A stretch of 64,000 nt of DNA, taken from NCBI RefSeq assembly GCF_029892095.1, contig NZ_JARZAE010000004.1:992001-1056000 (forward strand), written 5' to 3'. The notes beneath the pieces were generated by a model. It was not told where the DNA came from, ran no database searches, and worked only from the letters and a program-made list of their open reading frames with translations. Below are positions 15,576-25,068 of the stretch, in pieces; the stretch's first letter is position 1, and every line of letters begins with the position of its first letter. Made by a program: the position numbers and the translations under genes. Source of the stretch: Kitasatospora sp. MAP12-44 (GTDB taxonomy: Bacteria; Actinomycetota; Actinomycetes; Streptomycetales; Streptomycetaceae).

Positions 15576-17297
15576 TCAGCCGGGCGGGTTGCAGCGGATC
15601 GAGACGATCTTGTTGGAGCCGGACGCCGAGAGCCCGCTGACCTGGAGTCCCCAGTAGGTGGCGGAGTCCGCGTGGCCGAAGAAGTGGCTCACCGAGGTGC
15701 CCCTGCCGCGGAGCGGCAGCGCGAGGGTGCCGGTGGCGATGCTGCTCACCTGGCCCGTGGCATTGACGTCGATCCACGACAGCGTCAACTCGCCTGTCCC
15801 TGTCCCCGTGGTCACGACCGTGACGGGGACGCTGATCCCGTAGGCGCCGGAGCAGCTCGGCGTGCCCACCGCGAGCCGTACCACCCGCAGGGTCGACGAG
15901 GGGCTCGGCGCGGCAGACGTCGAGGGAGCGCCGGTGGGGGTGGACGGCTGGGACGGCGTGCCCGCAGCCGTGGTGGGCCCCGGCGCGCTCGGACCGGGAG
16001 GCGCGGCGACGGTCGCGCTCGGCACGGTGGAGGGTGAGGCCGAGGCGGAGGGCGACGGTGACGGCGAGGCCGACGCCGACGCCGATGCCGAGGTCGAATC
16101 GGACGGCACGGGCAGCGTAGGCAGCGACGTCGCCGCCGCGGCCACCCCCGGCGTCACGATCGTGGTCAGCACCGGGACCGGCCCGGCCCCGGAGACCACG
16201 CTGCTCCCGTTCGAGCTGAGCTCGCTCGCCACCGCGATCCCGCCCACCGCGGCGGTGAGCAGCACCGCCGCCGTGATGCCCGCGGTCAGCTTGTTCCGGC
16301 CGCCGAACCGCTCGCCCTCCGCATACCCCGCCGGCTCCAGGTCGTAGCCGGCGTCCGCGCCCGCACCCAGCACGGTGGTGGCCAGCGCCGTGCCGCCCGC
16401 ACCCGCGCCGCCGCCCGCCGAGGGCAGCAGCAGCGGCAACAGCGCGACCAGGGCGGCGAGTTTGCGCTGCCCGCGCTCCTCCCAGTCCTCGCCGTACGCG
16501 GCCGCCGCCACCGCCTCCAGCTCGACCACCAGCTCCGCCGCGCTGGACGGACGGCCCTGCGGCGTCTTGGCCAGCCCCTTGCGGATCAGCGGGCGCACCT
16601 GGTCCGGCGCCAGCTCGTCGGGAATCGGCGCCTCGGTGTGCTGCAGGGCCAACTCGACCAGTGTGGTGCCGCCGTAGGGCTTGGCGCCGGTCAGGCACTC
16701 GAAGAACGTCACGGTCGCGGCGTACACGTCGGCGGCCGGGGAGGCCGGCTGACCGGCCCACTGCTCGGGCGCCATGTAGGCCGGAGTGCCGGATATCGTG
16801 CCCTGGTCACCGCTGCGCACCGCGACGCCGAAGTCGACCAGCTTGGACGAACCGTCCGCCGCCACCAGCACGTTGGCCGGCTTGTAGTCGCGGTGGACGA
16901 CGCCTGCGGCGTGCGCCGCCGCCAGCCCGAGCAGCGAACCCTTGAGCACCACCAGCGCCGCCTCCGGTCCGGTGGCGCCCTCCTGCTGGAGCAGGGTGCG
17001 CAGCGCGACGCCGTCCACCAGCTCCATCACGATCGCGGCGCCGCGGCCGCTCTCGACGTACTCGTAGAGCTGGGCGACGTACGGCGAGCGCAGATCGCCG
17101 AGCAGGGCGGCCTCGGCTCGGAATGCCTCGCGGCCCGCCACGGCCTGGCTGAGGTACTTGATCGCGACGGGCGTGCCGGTCGCCTCGTGGCGGGCCAGCA
17201 CGACCCGGCCGCTCGCTCCCGCACCGAGCTCCCGGTCGTGGACGTAGCCGGGCAGCTCCCAGGGCCCCGGTCTGCGGGGTGCGTCGTTGCCGTTCAT
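15576..17297 (-). CDS. Receptor-type serine/threonine protein kinase
   Basis: 573 residues. Kinase domain about 15-275: glycine loop GAGASGRVVLARH, lysine in VAIKYLS, catalytic loop HRDYKPANVLV (Tyr where Leu is usual), DFGVAV and the APE motif in GTPAYMAPEQWAG. A juxtamembrane stretch leads to a membrane helix (LTAGITAAVLLTAAVGGIAVA) near residue 345. A Ser/Thr/Pro-rich linker then leads to an outside domain of about 100 residues with two cysteines (GTPSCSGAYG and SIRCNPPG). There are no PASTA repeats, so the ligand is not obviously peptidoglycan. The next gene has a similar outer domain, suggesting a sensory pair. Confidence 0.93.
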   Translation of the reverse strand: MNGNDAPRRPGPWELPGYVHDRELGAGASGRVVLARHEATGTPVAIKYLSQAVAGREAFRAEAALLGDLRSPYVAQLYEYVESGRGAAIVMELVDGVALRTLLQQEGATGPEAALVVLKGSLLGLAAAHAAGVVHRDYKPANVLVAADGSSKLVDFGVAVRSGDQGTISGTPAYMAPEQWAGQPASPAADVYAATVTFFECLTGAKPYGGTTLVELALQHTEAPIPDELAPDQVRPLIRKGLAKTPQGRPSSAAELVVELEAVAAAAYGEDWEERGQRKLAALVALLPLLLPSAGGGAGAGGTALATTVLGAGADAGYDLEPAGYAEGERFGGRNKLTAGITAAVLLTAAVGGIAVASELSSNGSSVVSGAGPVPVLTTIVTPGVAAAATSLPTLPVPSDSTSASASASASPSPSPSASASPSTVPSATVAAPPGPSAPGPTTAAGTPSQPSTPTGAPSTSAAPSPSSTLRVVRLAVGTPSCSGAYGISVPVTVVTTGTGTGELTLSWIDVNATGQVSSIATGTLALPLRGRGTSVSHFFGHADSATYWGLQVSGLSASGSNKIVSIRCNPPG

Positions 17298-17619
17298 CGC
17301 CGCTGATTCCTTCTGTCGCTGCCGCTCTGCTCCGGACTGCCGCGCGACCGGCGCCGCCGATCGCCGACCGCACAGTAGTACCTGCCGCAGTCATCGACGT
17401 GCGCCGGTCTGACCCGAGTTCCCGGTCGGCGGGTCACGGTTCGGGTGATTCGTACACCACTGCCGCCCGCAGGGTCGGGCAGGCGGGCGGGCGGCGAGGC
17501 TTGGTCGGCAGGGATCCGACACGGGTCCGGCGCCGGCGCCGGCGCCGGACACAGCACGGCGAGGACGGGGGCGGGGGCAGGGGCGGGGCAGGGGCGACGC
17601 CCGTCGTGGTTGCGCTGGG

Positions 17620-17711
17620 CGGAGAAGGCAGGATTCGAACCTGCGTGGGCCTCAAGGACCCGACCGGGACCAGAGCCCCGGCCCCCGATCAACCACTCCG
17701 GGCACCTCTCC
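17620..17711 (-). tRNA. Serine-type (class II) tRNA with irregular anticodon loop
   Basis: 92 nt: acceptor GGAGAGG/CTTCTCC with G73 (the serine discriminator), D stem CCCG/CGGG with a serine-like loop, variable arm GGGTC/GGCCC, T arm GCAGG/CCTGC with TTCGAAT, followed by CC. The anticodon arm CCGGG/CCCGG encloses eight bases, GCTCTGGT, instead of seven. CUG or UCU could be proposed, but no standard assignment holds. It may be a pseudo-tRNA or a recoding tRNA. Confidence 0.72.
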
Positions 17712-17961
17712 TTGCTCGGCGGGCCCGCCTTCGGTGGGCCCCTCCTCACACCGATGACTATCCAGCACCGCCCTGACGCCGAGCTGACCCCGTCCTGACC
17801 CTGCTCCGACCTCTGTTCCGGCCTCGGCTCCGGTGTCCGGGGCGCATCCGCAAACTGGATGGACGCCCTCGACAAATGCGTTGCCATCAGCCCGTACTCC
17901 CGATAGAACTTCGTGTCGGATCCATGACTCGACAGGACAAGACCGAAAGGAGGGCCAGCAG

Positions 17962-18015
17962 ATGACCAGCAGGACCATCGCGTTCGGACCCTCCCGGGGT
18001 GCGCGGCAGCGCTGA
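17962..18015 (+). CDS. Possible 17-residue leader peptide
   Basis: ATG at 17962 follows AAAGGAGG at a good distance, one of the strongest ribosome sites in this region. The frame MTSRTIAFGPSRGARQR stops 39 bp before the acetyltransferase start. It could be a translated leader that controls the downstream gene or simply an unproductive frame. Arginine-rich, with no run of a single amino acid that would suggest classical attenuation. Confidence 0.35.
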   Translation: MTSRTIAFGPSRGARQR

Positions 18016-18054
18016 CCCCGGAGCGGCCCGGCGCACCTCTCATCGGAGCACGCC

Positions 18055-19002
18055 TTGACCGCAGTACCGACCAGCCTCGACCTGGCCTTCCGTCCGATCA
18101 GCGGACCGGAGGAGGTCGAACTCTTCAATCGGCTCGACTACGTTTTCAACCACGAAGTGGTCGCGGACCTGGCCTCCGGGTCCCGCCGTGCCGCATGGTC
18201 GTGGGTCGCCCTCGATGCCGAGGGCAGACTGCTCGCGCGGGTGGCCTGGTGGTGCCGCCCGCAGGGGACCGCACCCCTGCTGCTCGACATCTTCGACTAC
18301 CTGCCCGGCCAGGACGCCATCGGTGCCGCGCTGTTGCGCACCGCGCTGGCCGCGGTCGTCCCGGTGGGCAGCGCGCCGCCCAAGTACAGCCGCTTCCTGC
18401 CTGCCGACTGGCGTGCGGACCCGGCGGTGCGCAGCGCCGTCGAAGGCCGGTTCGGCGTGCTGGAGGAGCTGGGGGCCAGGCTGTTCGTCGAACGGCTGCG
18501 CCTGCAGTGGACGTCCGGCACGCCAGTCCCCGCGCCCACCGGGCGGCTGGCGTTCCGCCCGGTCGACGGCGAGGCGGAGCTGGTCGACCTGCTCAGCGAG
18601 CTGCTGACCGACACGCTGGACGTCTACAGCCTGGACGACCTGAGCCGGATGACCGCGCGGCAGACCGCGCAGTCGCAGTACGACGACGAGTTCGCGGGCT
18701 ACAGCAGCCCGCGCGACTGGTGGCGGGTGGCGATCCTGCCGGAGACCGGTGAGCCGGTGGGCCTGGTGATCGCCGCCCGGAACCAGTACCGGCCGATCAT
18801 CGCGTACATCGGCGTGCTGCCCGCGCACCGCGGTCGCGGGTACATCGACGACATCCTCGCCGAGGGCACCCGGGTGCTGGCCACCACCGCACCCGAGTGC
18901 ATCAGGGCCTCCACGGACGTCGGCAACGTCCCGATGGCGGCGGCGTTCGCCCGGGCCGGATACGACGTATTCGAGCGCGAGCTCCTGATGACGTGGGCCT
19001 GA
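18055..19002 (+). CDS. GNAT-family N-acetyltransferase (tandem-domain size)
   Basis: 315 residues, TTG start at 18055. The C-terminal half is a typical GNAT fold: WWRVAILPETGEPVGLVIA strand pair, then YIGVLPAHRGRGYIDDILAEG, which is the acetyl-CoA loop (Q/R-x-x-G-x-G/A type), and RASTDVGNVPMAAAFARAGY, the C-terminal signature. The N-terminal half looks like a degenerate second GNAT domain. The substrate is unknown. A strong leader ribosome site lies just upstream. Confidence 0.85.
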   Translation: MTAVPTSLDLAFRPISGPEEVELFNRLDYVFNHEVVADLASGSRRAAWSWVALDAEGRLLARVAWWCRPQGTAPLLLDIFDYLPGQDAIGAALLRTALAAVVPVGSAPPKYSRFLPADWRADPAVRSAVEGRFGVLEELGARLFVERLRLQWTSGTPVPAPTGRLAFRPVDGEAELVDLLSELLTDTLDVYSLDDLSRMTARQTAQSQYDDEFAGYSSPRDWWRVAILPETGEPVGLVIAARNQYRPIIAYIGVLPAHRGRGYIDDILAEGTRVLATTAPECIRASTDVGNVPMAAAFARAGYDVFERELLMTWA

Positions 19003-19004
19003 CC

Positions 19005-19192
19005 TTATGAGAGCGACCTCGCAGGAGGCATGACGAGAGTTGTCTCTCACGAGCCCTTACGAGAGCGAACTCGCAGAATCGTTACGAGAGTTAACTCGCA
19101 AGATGCATCGTGAGAGCACCCTCGCAAGACGCCTGCCGACCGGCATCGCGAACCCGCGCCAGCAAGCTGGGAGTCAGCTGAGAGTAGCTCTC
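19005..19192. repeat. Array of about five 26-bp imperfect repeats between two GNAT genes
   Basis: GAGAG begins at 19009, 19035, 19061, 19086 and 19112, a steady 25-26 bp spacing. The typical unit is TTACGAGAGNNAACTCGCA, with inward-facing GAG and CTC halves; the fourth contains GAGTTAACTC-like symmetry. A further perfect inverted repeat GAGAG-TAG-CTCTC lies at 19180-19192. No frame runs through it. It looks like a multi-site operator. Confidence 0.8.
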
Positions 19193-19252
19193 CGCTGATC
19201 TTGCTAACCTCCGCCCGTGAACCCGGAAGTCGTTCCAGTGGCGGAGGCAAGG

Positions 19253-19756
19253 ATGGGCATGGAGCAGGCGGTGATCCGTCCGATCGGCGAGCCGGGCGAC
19301 CTGGGCTGGATGGTGATGGCCCACGGGGAGCAGTACGCGGCCGAGTTCGGCTGGGACGGCAGCTTCGAGGCGCTCGTCGCCACGATCGTGGCCGACTTCG
19401 CCACCGACCGCGATCCGGAGCGCGACGCCGGCTGGATCGCCGAGTCGGACGGCCGCCGGGTGGGCTGCGTCCTCTGCGTGGGCGAGGACGAGGCCACCGC
19501 CAAGCTGCGCATCCTGCTGGTCGACCCCGTCGCCCGCGGGCAGCGGCTCGGCGCCCGGCTGGTGGAGCAGTGCGTGCGGTTCGCCCGGTCCGTGGGCTAC
19601 CGGCGGATCCGGCTCTGGACCAACGACCCGCTGGTGGCGGCCCGCCGGATCTACCTGGCGGCCGGCTTCCAACTCGTCGAGGAGGAGCCGCACCACAGCT
19701 TCGGCGTCGATCTGGTCGGCCAGGTCTACGAACTGGACCTGACCCGCCCGGCCTGA
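19253..19756 (+). CDS. GNAT-family N-acetyltransferase
   Basis: 167 residues from the ATG at 19253, chosen over the GTG at 19217 because GGAGG lies just before it (an ATG at 19259 is also possible). The fold resembles GNAT domains that follow MarR regulators in other actinobacteria: LRILLVDPVARGQRLGARLVEQCVRFARS is the acetyl-CoA loop and helix, and LWTNDPLVAARRIYLAAGF the C-terminal signature. Substrate unknown. Upstream lies the repeat array at 19005-19192; the next gene converges with a 16-bp gap. Confidence 0.88.
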   Translation: MGMEQAVIRPIGEPGDLGWMVMAHGEQYAAEFGWDGSFEALVATIVADFATDRDPERDAGWIAESDGRRVGCVLCVGEDEATAKLRILLVDPVARGQRLGARLVEQCVRFARSVGYRRIRLWTNDPLVAARRIYLAAGFQLVEEEPHHSFGVDLVGQVYELDLTRPA

Positions 19757-19772
19757 ACCCGCTCTCACCCCC

Positions 19773-21038
19773 TCAGCTCCGCACGCCCCGCGCGCCTCGC
19801 CCGCCCCGCCGCCGCAGGCGCTCGCCGCGGGCGAAGCGGCGCAGCCGGCCCATCCCGGTGAAGCGCTCGCGATTGGCCACCGAGGCCCGGTCCAGCTCCT
19901 CCATCAGGCGCCGCGAGCGGTGGTCCAAGTCCAGCTCGTCCAGGATCCGGTCGATCTCGGCCAGCAGCGATCCGTGCAACTGCCAAGCCTTCGGGTGCTC
20001 CTGAACCCGCCGCAACAGCAGCTGCGCGACCTTCTCCCGCTTGGCCCAGGCGGCGGTGAGCTCCGCCGCCAGCCGGTTCTCCGCCTCCGCCGCATTGCTG
20101 CTCACCTGCGTGGTCACCAGCACCGCGAAGCTGACCAGCGCTCCCCCGATGTGCGCCAGCAGCTCCTCAAGGGCCACCGCCACCTCCGGCGGAAAGAGCT
20201 CCTCGCCCTCCTCTCGCCGCTTGGCCAGGTCGGTGAGCGAGCGGGCCAGCACCCGCACCACGACCACGCAGATCTCCAGGGTGTCGAGCCCGGTACGCAG
20301 CACCAGCCGGGAGACCAGGCCCTCGGAGATCCGCGGGTTCAGCCGCAGGCTGTCCTCGGCCTGCCGCAGCGCGCCGTCCACGTCGGCGATGGCCTGGTCC
20401 AGTCGGCGCGCCTCGTGCAGCCGGGCGGCGGCGCGCTCCACGGGGGTGTGGCCGCTCAGCTCCTCGCCGATCCGCAGCAGCAGGTGCCGGGCCCGCCGGG
20501 CCAGGTCCTCGATCGACTCGCCGGCGGTGTCCACCCAGACCGGCGGCGCGAACAGGAAGTTGAAGAGCAGGCCGACGCCCGCCCCGATCAGGGTCTCCAG
20601 CACCCGGTCCCAGGCCTGCGAGGCCAACCGGGTGACGCCGAGCACCAGCATGGCGCTGATCGCGACCTCGTTGACGAACTCGTCCACCCGCACGAACCGA
20701 CCGATCGTCAGCGACGCCAGGATGATCAGCCCCAGGCTCCACCAGGAAAGACCCACCACCGAGCTGAAGCCGACGGCGATCAGCACCCCGACCACGACGG
20801 AGTTCACCCGGCGGATGCTGGTGGTGAGCGTCGAGTACAGGGTCACCTGGACGACCAGCAGCGCGGTGAGCGGCGCGGTCAGCGGCGCCGGCTCGCTGCT
20901 CACGTGCACCGCGACGACATAGGAGAGCGTCGCGGCGACCGTCGCGCGCACCGTCTGCACGACGACCGGCTCATTGAGCCGGCGGCGGAGCTCTTCAGGC
21001 AGGGCGGCGGCGGTAGCGGTTGCGCGGAGACCAGGCAT
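19773..21038 (-). CDS. Aromatic acid exporter / FUSC-type membrane protein
   Basis: About 421 residues from the ATG at 21038 (MPGLRATATA). The N-terminal third carries about six membrane segments, including TVRATVAATLSYVVAV, LTALLVVQVTLY, VVVGVLIAVGFSSVVGL, SLGLIILASLTI and LIGAGVGLLFNFLF. It resembles the fusaric-acid-resistance/ArAE half-transporters. The rest is a long helical cytoplasmic domain with RRARHLLLRIGEEL and repeated charged heptads. These proteins are thought to export aromatic acids; here the substrate is unknown. The only ribosome-like site abuts the ATG, so the start could lie upstream. Confidence 0.82.
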   Translation of the reverse strand: MPGLRATATAAALPEELRRRLNEPVVVQTVRATVAATLSYVVAVHVSSEPAPLTAPLTALLVVQVTLYSTLTTSIRRVNSVVVGVLIAVGFSSVVGLSWWSLGLIILASLTIGRFVRVDEFVNEVAISAMLVLGVTRLASQAWDRVLETLIGAGVGLLFNFLFAPPVWVDTAGESIEDLARRARHLLLRIGEELSGHTPVERAAARLHEARRLDQAIADVDGALRQAEDSLRLNPRISEGLVSRLVLRTGLDTLEICVVVVRVLARSLTDLAKRREEGEELFPPEVAVALEELLAHIGGALVSFAVLVTTQVSSNAAEAENRLAAELTAAWAKREKVAQLLLRRVQEHPKAWQLHGSLLAEIDRILDELDLDHRSRRLMEELDRASVANRERFTGMGRLRRFARGERLRRRGGRGARGVRS

Positions 21039-21242
21039 CCTCCCCTTCTTCCCGCGCGAGCACCCCGTCATCGCCAACGCCGCATCACGCACCCGGATGA
21101 GCCGTCAGATATCGGACAGCGGACCGCCGGTGGCCGAAAGGCGTCGGTCGGCCGTGACGGGTCATGTGACGGTCATTGCCTCGCCACACTGCGCGCTGTC
21201 ATGATCACACCAGCTGATATCGGGCCTACCTCAAGGACTCCC

Positions 21243-22580
21243 ATGCCACTGCGCCGCCTGCTCGTCCTGCCCGCCGCCGCAGCCCTGATCGGATCCGCCC
21301 TGTCGCTGGCCGCCGCCCCGACCGCCTCGGCGACCCGCTCCGGCGCGGCGCCGCGCGTCTCGTCCACGGCAGCCGCTCCCACCATCCGGACGGCGGCCCG
21401 ACTGCGGCACACGGCCTCCACCGGCGACCCGGTGCTCCCCGCGCCGCTGCCCACCAGCACCTGCCTGACCCAGCTTCAGCGCGCCTGCTACTCGCCGCTG
21501 CAGTACCGGACGGCCTACGACCTCAACCCGCTCTACAGCGCGGGGATCACCGGCAAGGGCCGGACCATCGTGATCGTCGACTCGTACGGCTCGCCGACCA
21601 TCCAGCACGACCTGGACGTCTACGACGCGCAGTACGGCCTGCCCGGCACCCAGGTCCAGGTGGTGAAGTGGGGTCAGGTCCCGGCCTTCGACCCGACCAA
21701 CGCGGACATGGACGGCTGGGCCGGCGAGACCACTCTGGACGTCGAGGCCGCCCACGCGGTCGCACCCGGCGCGAACATCGTGCTGCTGGAGACCGGCGTC
21801 TCCGAGACCGAGGGCCCGGTCGGCATCCCCGAGATGATGAGCGGCATCAACCACCTGGTGAACGCCGGTCAGGCGGACGTCGTGTCGATGAGCTGGGCCA
21901 CCAGCGAGGCCGAGTTCCCCGGCTTCGACGTGGGCGACTACACCAGCCTCACCACGCTGCGCTACGCCTTCACCAACGCGGCCCAGCACGGCGTCACCCT
22001 CACCGCGAGCTCCGGCGACGGCGGCGGCGACTCGACCAAGCTGGACGCCGCCTGGCCGGCCGGCGACCCGCTGGTCACCGCGGTCGGCGGCACCGAGCTC
22101 CAGCTGAACGACCAGGGCCAGCGCACCGCGCCGGACACCGCCTGGTCGGGCAGCGGCGGCGAGCGGTCCAAGGTCTTCGCCCGCCCGGGCTACCAGGACG
22201 TGGTCCGCTCGGTGGTCGGCGACCAGCGCGGCACCCCGGACGTCAGCATGGCGGGCTCGCCGAACGGCGCGCTCTGGCTCTACTCCAGCTTCGACCCGGC
22301 CAACACCGGCTGGACCGCCGACGGCGCGGGCACCAGCGAGTCCTCCCCGCTGTTCGCCGCCGTCGTCGCGCTGGCCGACCAGGCCGCCGGGCACCGGCTC
22401 GGCCAGATCGACAACGACCTCTACCGGCTGTACGCCCAGCACTCCGCCGGCATCGTCGACGTGACGACGGGCTCCACCGGCACCGGCGGCTACACCGCCG
22501 GCCCGGGCTACGACCAGGCCACCGGCGTCGGCACGGTGGACGCCGGCAAGCTCGTCCGCACCCTGGCGCACCAGCACTGA
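21243..22580 (+). CDS. Secreted sedolisin-type (S53) serine peptidase
   Basis: 445 residues starting at the ATG at 21243, which gives a clear signal peptide (MPLRRLLVLPAAAALIGSAL, then AAAPTASA). The catalytic domain begins near residue 70 with RTAYDLNPLYSAGITGKGRTIVIVDSYG. The S53 triad is visible: Glu and Asp in GETTLDVEAAH, Asp in ASSGDGG, and the serine in GTSESSPLFAA. The large inhibitory propeptide of classic kumamolisins is missing, so the enzyme is probably active or processed differently. Acts outside the cell. A hairpin terminator follows. Confidence 0.92.
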   Translation: MPLRRLLVLPAAAALIGSALSLAAAPTASATRSGAAPRVSSTAAAPTIRTAARLRHTASTGDPVLPAPLPTSTCLTQLQRACYSPLQYRTAYDLNPLYSAGITGKGRTIVIVDSYGSPTIQHDLDVYDAQYGLPGTQVQVVKWGQVPAFDPTNADMDGWAGETTLDVEAAHAVAPGANIVLLETGVSETEGPVGIPEMMSGINHLVNAGQADVVSMSWATSEAEFPGFDVGDYTSLTTLRYAFTNAAQHGVTLTASSGDGGGDSTKLDAAWPAGDPLVTAVGGTELQLNDQGQRTAPDTAWSGSGGERSKVFARPGYQDVVRSVVGDQRGTPDVSMAGSPNGALWLYSSFDPANTGWTADGAGTSESSPLFAAVVALADQAAGHRLGQIDNDLYRLYAQHSAGIVDVTTGSTGTGGYTAGPGYDQATGVGTVDAGKLVRTLAHQH

Positions 22581-22592
22581 CGATCTGTCCGG

Positions 22593-22620
22593 AGCCGCCC
22601 GCGATCCGTCGCGGGCGGCT
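22593..22620 (+). terminator. Hairpin terminator after the S53 peptidase
   Basis: AGCCGCCCGCG, a 6-nt loop, then CGCGGGCGGCT: an 11-bp perfect stem 12 bp after the stop. There is no long T run, as is usual in high-GC actinobacteria. Confidence 0.75.
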
Positions 22621-22779
22621 CTGCGTGTCCGGAGACATCACCACAGGTCAGAAAATTTCCCGCGTGGATCAAAACGAACGAACAGAGCCACAACACTGGG
22701 CCCTGCCGGTAGCCTCAAAAACCGCGGTGGCCCACCAGTGAACTGGCAGGCCACCGAGATATCCGGCCGCAAGCTCTCT

Positions 22780-23115
22780 TTAGAAGAAATTCCAGTTAAT
22801 ACCGCCGGCATATTCCATCGGAAGATGGCAGTTCAGAATCCCATTGTGGTTTCCAGCGTAAGCCGACGGGTCTCGGTAGCCGATTGCATAGTCACCGACC
22901 CAGGGGAGGGCCGGGGTGCTGCACTTCACATTGATGTCCAGGCGGCGCGCAGTGGCGGTGTAACAGGTGAAGTGAATCCTGCCCGCATTTCCCCCGTACG
23001 AATTGATGATGTCACATCCGCCATTCGATGCCGCCTGGGCCGAAGCCGGCAGGGCCAGGGTCGCGGCGAAGGCGATTGAGCTTGCCACTGCGGCAAGCTT
23101 GGCAATGCGATTCAT
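22780..23115 (-). CDS. Small secreted four-cysteine protein
   Basis: 111 residues from the ATG at 23115, with GGAG six bases upstream. The signal peptide is MNRIAKLAAVASSIAFAATL then ALPASAQA, with cleavage predicted after AQA. The mature part of about 80 residues has four cysteines (GGCDII, HFTCYTA, NVKCSTP, LNCHLP) and is aromatic- and glycine-rich near the end (YAGGINWNFF). GC content is clearly below its neighbours, as is the flanking DNA 22640-23330, which suggests recent acquisition. I recognise no family; a small disulphide-bonded exoprotein is the best description. Confidence 0.72.
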   Translation of the reverse strand: MNRIAKLAAVASSIAFAATLALPASAQAASNGGCDIINSYGGNAGRIHFTCYTATARRLDINVKCSTPALPWVGDYAIGYRDPSAYAGNHNGILNCHLPMEYAGGINWNFF

Positions 23116-23405
23116 ATTTTCTCCAATTGGAACAACTGTCAATTCTTCTCGCACAGCTCCCCCAGCTGCACTAGAAATAATCTTATGGCGAGGTCATCGG
23201 TGGATCAAGTCCTAGGTATGCGAATTGAGGAAGATATGAGCTTGCAGTGAAGAAAATATGGGCACATGTCCCATATTTGGATGATTTCTTTGATCATTTG
23301 GAGGCGACGCTGGTGTTCGCGGACGGTCCACCGACCGCGAACACCCGACGCTCACCGGTAGCCTCGGAGCGGTCCCGGCAATGACGAGCAAAGGACGCGA
23401 CGACG

Positions 23406-25064
<1,659 letters not shown>

Positions 25065-25068
25065 CGCG

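Larger units (their letters stand above)
17298..18054. other. 757-bp region with tRNA-like gene and small leader frame
   Basis: The region holds an unusual tRNA (17620-17711) and a 17-codon frame (17962-18015). At 17528-17545 a GCCGGC unit is repeated, and at about 17565-17596 lies a G-rich run (GGGG-C and GGGGCA units) that could form a quadruplex. No full-length gene is convincing on either strand. Confidence 0.6.

Noticed and set aside
17294-18043. A 249-residue minus-strand frame over the tRNA-like gene
   Set aside because: It runs straight through the tRNA structure and G-rich repeats and has no recognisable protein features.
19005-19130. CRISPR array
   Set aside because: Units are contiguous 26-mers with internal symmetry and no unique spacers of constant size, and no cas genes are near.
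19920-21242. Long plus-strand extension of the sedolisin gene
   Set aside because: It runs antisense through the transporter gene with Gln/Arg/His-rich sequence; the signal peptide at 21243 marks the real start.
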